A DNA stretch of 64,000 bases from Chionis minor (Eukaryota; Chordata; Aves; Charadriiformes; Chionididae): contig VZSF01006709.1 of assembly GCA_013398295.1 (NCBI GenBank), forward strand, positions 220,401 to 284,400, written 5' to 3'. The translations under genes and the position numbers were made by a program. The stretch's first letter is position 1; each line of letters opens with the position of its first letter. Shown piece by piece: positions 55,637 through 64,000 of this stretch. The notes beneath the pieces were generated by a model that worked only from the letters and a program-made list of their open reading frames with translations, was not told where the DNA came from and did no database searches.

Positions 55637-56180
55637 NNNNNNNNNNNNNNNNNNNNNNNNNNNNNNNNNNNNNNNNNNNNNNNNNNNNNNNNNNNNNNNN
55701 NNNNCGGGGGCTGCTCGGCTTCCCGGGGCGGAGGGGCCCGGGCCCGGGCCCGGGAGCGGGCTGGCTGCGGGAACGAGGGCGTTGGGCGTCCGGGCTCGCC
55801 GGCCGTAACTTTCTGCAAGTTAAAATGTGTGTATTCTGCCTTAATTACCGCGTGTCAAATCATCACCGAGCCGTAGAGTGGTTTGGGTTGGAAGGGACCT
55901 TAAAGATCATCCAGTTCCAACCCCCTGCCCTGGGCAAGGACACCTCCCGCTAGACCAGGTTGCTCNGTCTCTGTCCCTTCTCTTGCCTTTGATCCTCATC
56001 CCTGTGTTCCGGAATCCAGTTCCCATCCATCGCTGCGCCCCGTTCCGGTGCCGGCCAGGGACACGATCGTCATCCTGGGAGCTCCATATTGGTTTTGTAT
56101 ATATTTGTATTATATTTAATTATTTTCTTATTCATATTTTCCCTTTACTGTTAGTATCTCACTATCGCTAGTTTTGGTTG
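55397..56180. repeat. Identical 214-bp direct duplication, likely an assembly artefact
   Basis: 55397-55610 and 55967-56180 are the same length and read identically. The second copy is bounded by single Ns at 55966 and 56181. A 35-bp segment (55931-55965) also recurs at 56182-56216. Confidence 0.95.
55637..55704. other. Assembly gap (68 N)
   Basis: A run of unknown bases is flanked on the left by a C homopolymer and on the right by very GC-rich DNA with three GGGCCC/CCCGGG units. It is probably a collapsed CpG island or GC-rich promoter. Confidence 0.98.
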
Positions 56181-56575
56181 NTGGGCAAGGACACCTCCCG
56201 CTAGACCAGGTTGCTCAAAGCCACATCCAACCTGGCCTTGAATATTCCAGGGAAGAGGCATCCACAGCTTCTCCGGGCAACCTGTGCCGGTGCCTCACCA
56301 CCCTCGTGGTGAAAACTTTCTCCCTGCGATCTGATCTAAAATCCACCCTCTTCCAGCCTGAAGCCATCATCCCTCCTCCCATCACTGCGCCCACTGATAA
56401 AGGGTCCCTCCCCAGCTTTCCTGTAGGCACCCTTTAGCCTTCCTTTACTGGAAGGTTCCAGGAACGTCTCCCCAGAGCCTTCTCTTCTCCCGGCTGAACA
56501 ACCCCGACTCTCCCAGCCTGTCCTCATGGCAGGGGCGCTCCAGCCCTCTGATGGTCGTCGTGGCCCTCCTTATGT
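55871..56575 (-). mobile_element. CR1 LINE 3' fragment split by a misassembled insert
   Basis: CR1 sequence in reverse orientation runs 55871-55965 (GGTTTGGGTTGGAAGGGACC onwards) and continues at 56217-56575 (AAAGCCACATCCAACCTGGC onwards). The 251 bp between are an N, a 214-bp copy of 55397-55610, another N and a repeat of 55931-55965. Confidence 0.9.
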
Positions 56576-56800
56576 GATGTGATATATATAGTCTAGCATG
56601 TAATATACACGTCTATAGCATATAATATGTCATATATCATGTAATATGCAATATAGGCTATATAATACGTATTTGCTTACATATAGGATTAAATTTGGTG
56701 CTTAGTACTAGTCTCTGGATTGCAATTTGAATAACTCTAGGTTATAAGTCAATAAATGTGCCCTACCAGGTGTATGTGCATATATATTAATTTTGATGCA
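56576..56800. repeat. AT-rich degenerate TATAATATG-type low-complexity tract
   Basis: Repeated words such as ATATAATATG, CATGTAATAT and GCATATATATT fill this stretch. No exon is seen. Confidence 0.65.
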
Positions 56801-56832
56801 CAGTAGTATTCTCTAGATTGCACTTGGAATAA

Positions 56833-57146
56833 CATCATAGAAAGGTTTAGGTCGGAAGGGACCTTAAAGATTGTCTGGTTCCAACCCCCCTGCCATGGGC
56901 AGGGACACCTCCCACTAGACCAGGCTGCTCAAAGTCCCAAGCCTGGTCTTGAACATTCCAGGGATGGGGCATCCACAGCTTCCCTCGGCAACCTGTTCCA
57001 GTGCCTCACCACCCTCATAGTAAAGAATTTCTTCCTAATACCTAATCTAAATCTAACGTCTTTCAGCTTAAAACCGTTATCCCTCATTTTATTGCTATGC
57101 CCTCCAATAAAGAGTCCCTCCCCATCATTCCCATAGGCCCCCTTTA
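56833..57146 (-). mobile_element. CR1 LINE 3' fragment, minus orientation
   Basis: It begins CATAGAAAGGTTTAGGTCGG with TTCCAACCCCCC and ends near CCCATAGGCCCCCTTTA. It matches the pattern of the copy at 55.9-56.6 kb. Confidence 0.9.
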
Positions 57147-57780
57147 ATAACAAATAATAATAAAGCTTATGTTAATATAACAATATAATGTTGTAGTTAG
57201 AGGGATATATATTAAAACTATGACATATATAATGTGCCTGCGTTTGTGTGAAGTTGCAGCAAGGTGGAAAGCATTTAGCTGCAGTTGTGTTAAATGTATG
57301 CATACACATGCGTGTTCATGTATGTGCATAAAAACGAATATATACACTCTTCTCACACACACCCCACCCCCCTTATCATACTTCCCATGACTTTCCCTGG
57401 TCAGTTCAGGACACGCAGTCCCAAGCCATTTTTTGACACTGGCTGGAAGAAGGTGGACAAGGTATGGGGCCGGTACCGGCACCCTCGTGCTGCAGCTGCC
57501 TGCCGGGCACCAGCCATGAAATATGTGGTGGAGCTGAGCTTTGCATTAGCTTTGCATCATTTGCTGGTGGGTTTTTTTGCAGAAATAGTACCCCCTGCTG
57601 TTCTTTAGTTTCTTTTCAGGAGGAAGGCCTTGTGTGTGCGCTGTGTTAGCGTTATGAGTTTAAAGCTCTTTCATTTCGTGGGACAGCATATGTGTCCGAG
57701 TGCAATGGTGGAAAAGTGCTACATAACTTAAAGTTGTATTTGTATTCAGATTGTCACTGGGGTTTTTTTGTTTTATTTAG

Positions 57781-60700
57781 TGAAGCAACAAGTTCTTGAG
57801 AGACAGTCTCATCAGCTGTATTTGGGAGAAAAAGGAGTATTGAAGTTGATTGTCACAGAGCCTGAAACAGCACTAGCTGCTGAAGGGGAGGCATTTGAAG
57901 AAAAACTAGTTTCCACAAAGGTGAAGAAAAATTGTAAACCTAACCAGACCTTTGAAATAGCAGTGAGAGCGTCAAATCAGTTACTGATATTTTGCTTTCA
58001 TTTTATTTTAGGCTCTGGATACCATGGGAAACCTTCAGACAAAAGGTAAGACGTTACCCATCTCTCTGTGCGCTGATTCTTCATAAAACGAAAATGTGGG
58101 GGCTTTTCTCCACACACAGCTCCAGTTCTGCGGGGAGTTGTGCTGGCAGTTTCTGAGTTTAGCAGCCTGACTCAGATGATACAGGGAAAGATGTCTGGCC
58201 AGGGATGCTGTAGACTTGATCACCAAGGATGGAGTTCACCTTGCCAGACTTAGACCACACACCCGGTTTTTACTTCTAAAACAGCCTTTTTAATCAGAGG
58301 AACATCTCCAGAAAGGGATTTAGTTCCCTTATCCTGTGTAACTAAGATAAGATTTGCGTAGAAATGCCTAGATTGAAGGTCTTGAGCCCAGGGCCAGTGT
58401 CTTTGTGCTCCCTGCAGTTAGGAGAGTCTGTAAAGGCAAGCGGCGTGTCTCCCCAGTACCTCAGTGACTTTGGTTAGGTCCTTTTTCAGCAATATTCTGC
58501 TAAGCTTTATCTACTAAGCAATCTAGAAATCAGTACTGCACACCGAAATATGCCCACATCTGTGAAGAGTAAACACTCAACCCCGAGACAGACCAGTTAA
58601 TCAGGAATTTCTTCAGTAATTACCCCCCTGTCTTTTGCTTTCCATATGAAGTCTTGTTTTGTGCTGTTTTGGGTAGTTTTCCTCCTTTCAAAATTAGGTA
58701 CTCAAAGTTGTCACCTACTGTTTTTTGGTTATACTAGAGAGGACTCTGAAAATCTCCAGACGCTGTTCTTAATCGCTTTGTGGGGTCAGCCTGGCTTTCA
58801 GTTCTGTCTTTTTTTGTACCTTCTTCATTGGACATAGCGGAGCAGATGATTCCCGTTGGCGATTTAGAAATTAATAACGAGCATCTGTAGAGCTGTTGCT
58901 TCTGCGGTTGTTTCTTTTGTTTTCCTCTTGTCGGGCTTATGCTGGTAGGCCTTCAAAGGCAGCTATCTTCTGCAGATGTTGTGGGTTTGGTATCAGTTGT
59001 TGTTGTACCTCGAGAGACCTTGTGGCGAGCAGGGAGAGCCAGCCTGTTTGTGCTGCCACCTGCTTGAGCCTTCCCACCCCACGTCTCCGTCTCTCTGCTT
59101 GGGGCTGCCCCGCACGGCCAGCCTGTTGGGTGCTACCCCAGGAGTTAGGGATTTTTGGGTGTTCTTGAGCAAAAGCAGGCAGAGACCTTACACCAACCCC
59201 CCCCATCCCTGCTCAGGTGTACAACTGCTCCACCGAGCCCCTCTCCCCGCAGTCCTACGTGTCCTCTGCCACAGCCAGAGATGGTGGCCCTGGAGGTTTA
59301 CACTAAGGGTGGTGGGCAACGGGGTTTCATTCAATGCTCGTCTCCCTGCCATGGTGCAGGAACGCACTGGTTTGCCAAACTGAGAGGAGCTTATGCTCCT
59401 GCTTGTGGTCCTTGAGGCAAGGAGCGGAGAGCTGCCTTTGTTAGCAAGTAATGGCCATCTTGAGCACCCCGGGGTGCCCTTTGGCCTGTGCCAGTCCCCC
59501 GCCACCCTGCAGCGCTCTGTGACTGCTGTTTTCCGTGACTTGTTGGGCAGTTGTGTCACCACACACCTGGGTGACGCTTTGAGTTTCCTCAGGCACGCAG
59601 AGGAGCACATTGTTCCCATTCGGAGGTTCTGTCCTGCCTCTACCCTCATCTGCTGTAAAGCTGGAGATGTGTCTTCCTCCAGCAGCCACTGGACTTCTGG
59701 GGTACTTGGTGGGCGACCCCCGCTATATTTTCTATTCACAAAATTTTGTTGCATCCCTGCCAGCTTCCTGCACACATGGATCCTTCAGTGCTGTTACGCC
59801 ACAGTGACAGCATGGCACGCTTGCCATCAGGAGGCTTTGCATGAAGTCACGCACAGCTACTGGTGGCCTATGGTGCCTGTGGATGTCCTGACCGATGTTC
59901 AGGCTTGTTGTGCCTGTACCCAGGCTGAGAAACTGATTCAGAAGCTGCAGGGTTTCTCACAACCCTTACAAATGCTGGAGCAGCTGTAGTCAATTATCTC
60001 AATGGATTTTATTTTATTCGTGTCTCTAACGTGGAGGCTTAACAGTGTCCTTGGACTTGTTTACTCTTGGCTATTTTTGTGCCACCAAAGAAGCTGCCCA
60101 CAGCCCTGCAGAGTACTGCATCTGGGCTATTTTGAATCCCGAAATGTCCTGGGCTACCCTGCAGCATTTGGTTGGTTATATGATCTCTTCTTTTGGGAAA
60201 GGAAAGGAGAGAAAGGGTAAGCAAAATCTGTTTATTCCAGGAAATGCATACCGATATGTCATGCAGCTTATTTCTCTTTCTGTTGAAGATGGTGCAGAAG
60301 CCTTGCAGAAAGCAGAGAGTTCTGTTCCGAACAGTGAACTCCAGGAGGAGGCTGGCTCTGGGAAGAATGTTGCAGAAAAGTCTGCGGAGACCTCACCTTC
60401 GGTGGTGTTTGAAAACATCCAAGGATGCAGTCCAAAACGCTTAAGTACGCTGTTGGAGAGCATCAGTGGCCTGGCAGTAGATGATGACTTCACTGTGGAA
60501 GTGATACCTGGGATAAATGTTGCTGTAGCTACTTTCATAACAAGTATCGGTAAGACAGGATGAACACTGTCCTTCATTTCCATGTATATGTATTAGTAAT
60601 AGCTTTCACAGCTTGATTCTTCTCCCATTAGAGATTCAGATAGTTTTTACAAAGTACCTGGACTGTAGTCTCTCAAGAAAGATGTCTTGTATACAGCTCC

Positions 60701-63700
60701 ATGAAAGTGTCTGTGATCCAAATCTTACACTAAAGGGAGAAAATTGTGGTATCTTCATTAATTGAACCTGGATGGGAATGTTTCATTGTCTCTGTCTTAC
60801 TTTGAGTTAGGTGGAGAAGAATTAGAAGCAGAGTGAGCGTGGAGATGAGTTCTGCAAATTATTGAAGTATATGGTTTGAGAAGACAGTGAACAGTTCAAG
60901 AGCTGAGTAAGAGAGGAACAGAGACACAGTGGTAGTGAATAGCAGAGGGTAATGTGGCCGTGTGCATTTCCCCTTTTTTGTTACAACACAGAGTTATTTG
61001 ACACCAAGGACAGCTTTGCTCCAAATACAGGGAGAAGTAGACTCATCTCATTTTGCTGCCAGAAGTGATAGCCAGGGCTGATAACGACCCAGGAAAACAT
61101 GGTCAGTTCATACTGTTCTTCTGTTTACAGATACTGAAGAATTTGTCAAAAAGTGTTCACAAAACAAGAGACTTAAAGAATTCAAAGTAACTGCCAGGCA
61201 TCTTGAATTGACCCGGAGCATCAAGGCTGAAAATGTACCGGCCAGCGTTTCCACAGACTCCATCTCAGTTTACTTTGAGAGTGCACAGAATGGAGGGGGG
61301 CCTGTGTCAGATGTCCAGCTCTTCCCTGAGGAGAACTCGGCCATCATTACCTTCTGTAATTGCAAAGGTAACACTGTCCTTCACCTCACCAAAGTCCCCC
61401 CAGGTAGTGGACCTGAAAGAAAATTAGCACAGATTTAAGCATTAGGAGAAGCCTGGCTTGCTGTTGCTAAAGCCAATGTACTCTGTCCTGTTCCTGGGAA
61501 GTGCTCTGGATTTAGAAATACTGCTGCATGTCCAGGGTTTCAGAATCTCTCCGCGTTTTTTATGTTACCGAAGGTTCACTTTAATACCGGCTTTGTGCAC
61601 GAGTTCTCATTGATGTTTTTTCCCCATTTATAGAGGTTTTTATCTGCAGTACAGCATTAATTGTACTTACAGGTAGAGGAAGCAGGATCTGTCAATGACT
61701 TCAGTTTTCACAGTTAGCTTTCAGAAATGAATTAGAGTCAAATATCTTTGTTATCAGGGAAGAATAGCACTAAAGAACAATCTTGTTACTATTCCTTGTG
61801 TTGAATCACTGTCCTGGTTTTGTGCAAGCACAACCTCTGGTAAGTATCTGTGTTAGGAGACTCCTGACTTAGTAAATTCCTTTACTTTTAATTAAATATA
61901 TCTGCCAGGTGATTGTTTTTATTCCAAGACTCAGAATTTGCTTAAGAATGTTTTGTACATTAAGTTAATACATAATTTGGATCATTGTAATGTGGTTTTA
62001 AGTCCTTGCCAATATTGTAGTTCATTTCCTTTGTCCACTCCACCTGAAATGTCAAAAAACCCACGTACAAATGGCACAAGGAGTTTTATTGTAAGTTGAG
62101 AGTAAGGAGCCTTTCATAGTAGTATGTTAATACAGCCCTGCTCTGTGGTAGGATTTCCTTAGGAAATGAGAGTAAGAATGTAGCTGTATAGGTAAATACC
62201 GGTGCAAGCATACTTACCAAACTAGTTGGAGCCAAGCCTCTTATCTTGTCCCCTACAGAGTGGTCTGGAAATCAGACATAAAAATAGCTCTGTCAAATGA
62301 AAAAAAAATAATTATTTTATTCAATGTAATAGTTCTAAGAACAGAGTCATTTGCTTCATTTAAAGTTAATGGTATATGTGTGTGTTTGTGTGTTTGTGTG
62401 TGTGTCCTGAATTTAGATCTAAACACTGTCTTGGAAAAGCAGCATTTACTGGAACAGCAACCGATTTCTGTGCATCCGTATTACCACTCCCTGGGAAGAG
62501 CTCTCTATGGAGAAGGAAGACCAGCTGTCAAGATGCCAGACCCCATTGGAGTGCCACTAGATCCGTACGTCTGGCAGTTTTTACAAAAGCAGGCTAAACT
62601 GATCGAGGACATAAACCAGGAAATGGCAATTTGCCATTGTGAGCTAAAATGGCCCCAGATAGTCTGTCAACACCCAGAAATTATGTTATTCCCATCATCA
62701 TCTCTCTTCAAGCAGAAAAAAACAACGATTAAGTTGGTCAAGACATGGAAGCAAGGTGCTTCAGCTGAGTTCTCGCGTATCATGGCACGTTACATAGCTA
62801 TAAAATGTAAAGTAAATTCAGTGGATTGGAAAGATGTGAAAAACAGATTGGTGAACAATGTTGCTTTGACCATAACTGATATTTCTGAGGAGATGGTGGT
62901 GATTGCAGGCAACAGAGCAGCAGTGGACAGTGCAGAGAGGGAAGTGAGGAAATTACTGGAAAAACCCGTGAAGCAAAGTGAAAGGGAAAAACAAAGCATA
63001 GAAATTTCTGTGTCAGTGACCCCGGGGAAGTATGCTGTTCTGCACAATGCTGGGCTGGAAAAGAATGTTCACAAAGAATATCCGGGCTTAAAGATCTTTT
63101 ACGATGACACAAAAAAAACCATTCAGTTGTGTGGATTACCTGTGGAAGTATATAAAATCAAAGCTGACTTACTGGAAAAGATACTAAATATGCCATGCAA
63201 ACCAGTTACCATTGATCCCTATGTTTTCTCCTATCTACAGCATGTAGATAATAAACTAATATCAGAGATATTATTCACTAGGAAAAAAATTAATGCTTTT
63301 TATGAACTTGAGGGTGATACTGTATTGCTGTTTGGAGATGCTCCCAAAGATCTTTTAGAAGCAGAAAAGCAAATACAGACAGGCTTACAATATGAGTGCA
63401 TCAACGTGGAGGACGGGAAGGTCATTAAAAAGCAGCAGTGGAGGGGTCTTCTTGCCTCCTTGCGTAAGAAGTACAGTTCTCCCCAGGACAATGTAGTCAT
63501 TGATGAGCCTGTTGGAAAAGAAAAAAAAGTGGTTATTGCTGGCTTTTCTCAGCCTGTGGCAGAAGTTTATCAGAAACTTAATGACTTTATAGATAGAAAT
63601 ACATACACGGAAAAAGCAATTCTGGCTAAGTCACTGGTGGTAATGCAGTTTGTAGAGAAGGAAAAATCCAGTGTTTATCTTGAATTGAGGAAGAAAGGTG

Positions 63701-64000
63701 TGACAGTACGTTTTGACACCAAGACACTGTGTATTTCTCTGAGCGGACCAAGAGCAGAAGTGTCAAAAGCAGTCACCACATTTGAAAAAATTGTCTCATC
63801 GCTTTCCTCAAAAAGCGTGACAATTAATAAACCAGGAACCAAAGAGTTCTTCACTGAGAGGAAAGATTCATGTGTATTTGAGGCAAAGCAGAAATTTAGC
63901 TGTTTGATAAGGCTGCAAGAAGAACAAGAACAACAACAACAGGAGGATGAAGAAGTTGGCAATAAAGAGAAAATAAAGCTCTACTACAAGCAAATGCTGC
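57781..64000 (+). CDS. PARP14-like paralogue, 5' part, runs off window end
   Basis: This is a second PARP14-type gene in tandem. Exons: 57781-57920 (VKQQVLERQSHQLYLGEKG, matching human RQKVLERKNHEL), 58012-58045, 60289-60549 (ISGLAVDDDFTVEVIPGINV), 61131-61367 (LELTRSIKAENVPASVSTDS) and 62417 to beyond 64000. The last is the giant exon (QQPISVHPYYHSLGRALYGE), open to the window end. All splice sites are GT/AG, phases match PARP14, and the fourth exon is 237 bp in both genes. Over the first 63 residues of the giant exon I count 38 identities with PARP14, so the copy is old yet under constraint. The first exon was not found; it may be in the N gap at 55.6 kb. It is PARP14-like rather than PARP15-like because it has the RRM/KH N-terminus. 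Confidence 0.9.
58046..60288. other. Intron of the PARP14-like gene
   Basis: The intron holds the Ty3/gypsy remnant. I see no counterpart of the extra RRM-like exon of PARP14 here. The sequence at 58930-59270 is GC-rich and unassigned; it could be more of the same element. Confidence 0.5.
59280..59975 (+). mobile_element. Decayed Ty3/gypsy-type pol remnant
   Basis: Fragments in more than one frame resemble an LTR-retrotransposon polymerase. There is a reverse-transcriptase core with PFGLCQSPATLQ near 59477, and the YxDD box is degraded to HLGD near 59568. Then comes an integrase zinc-finger-like segment with HSYWWPM near 59861 and CxxC near 59910. The part between is deleted, stops and frame shifts are present, and no LTRs were recognised. 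It lies in an intron of the PARP14-like gene. Inactive. Confidence 0.7.
62371..62405. repeat. (TG)n microsatellite next to a splice acceptor
   Basis: An interrupted GT/TG run ends about 10 bp before the acceptor AG at 62415-62416 of the giant exon of the PARP14-like gene. Confidence 0.85.

Noticed and set aside
57464..57649. Possible first exon of the PARP14-like gene
   Set aside because: The frame has no SGGGEC core, and no donor in the phase required by the exon at 57781 was found.

Overview
The window comes from a bird genome, probably a neoavian species. It holds compact vertebrate introns, several CR1 LINE 3' ends, CpG-island promoters and protein-coding exons that match tetrapod genes. 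I named genes by reading the translated exons against remembered family members; no search was run. Exon limits come from reading GT/AG sites and checking codon phase across every junction.

Region 1 (1-8.5 kb). The 5' part of CEP70 (minus strand) lies head to head with FAIM (plus strand) across a CpG island at about 0.94-1.72 kb. FAIM is complete, including an upstream in-frame exon that would give the long isoform. Both ends of the FAIM model (202 aa long form, 179 aa short form) match mammalian lengths closely.

Region 2 (10.6-31.1 kb). PARP9 (minus, 815 codons over 10 exons) and DTX3L (plus, 736 codons over 5 exons) are divergent. Their start codons are only 111 bp apart, and that gap holds an interferon-stimulated response element (ISRE). 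The products are known partners: DTX3L is a RING/Deltex E3 ubiquitin ligase and PARP9 is a macrodomain protein with a degenerate ART fold.

Region 3 (33.5-54 kb). A complete PARP14 (plus, about 1880 codons over about 18 exons) has its own CpG island and an ISRE 27 bp before its ATG. It encodes RRM-like units, a long KH-like array, three macrodomains, a WWE-like region and an ADP-ribosyltransferase (ART) domain.

Region 4 (54-64 kb). Repeats, an N gap and a local assembly duplication come first. Then a second PARP14-type gene begins and runs off the window end, with open frames and conserved splice phases.

Together, regions 2-4 form an interferon-inducible ADP-ribosylation and ubiquitin cluster. 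PARP14 writes mono-ADP-ribose, macrodomains of PARP14 and PARP9 read or remove it, and DTX3L ubiquitylates targets. The main novelties are a promoter-plus-first-exon module shared by DTX3L and PARP14, an expanded PARP14 array, an Asn-to-Ile change in PARP14 macrodomain 2, an extra RRM-like exon, and a decayed Ty3/gypsy element in the paralogue's intron.
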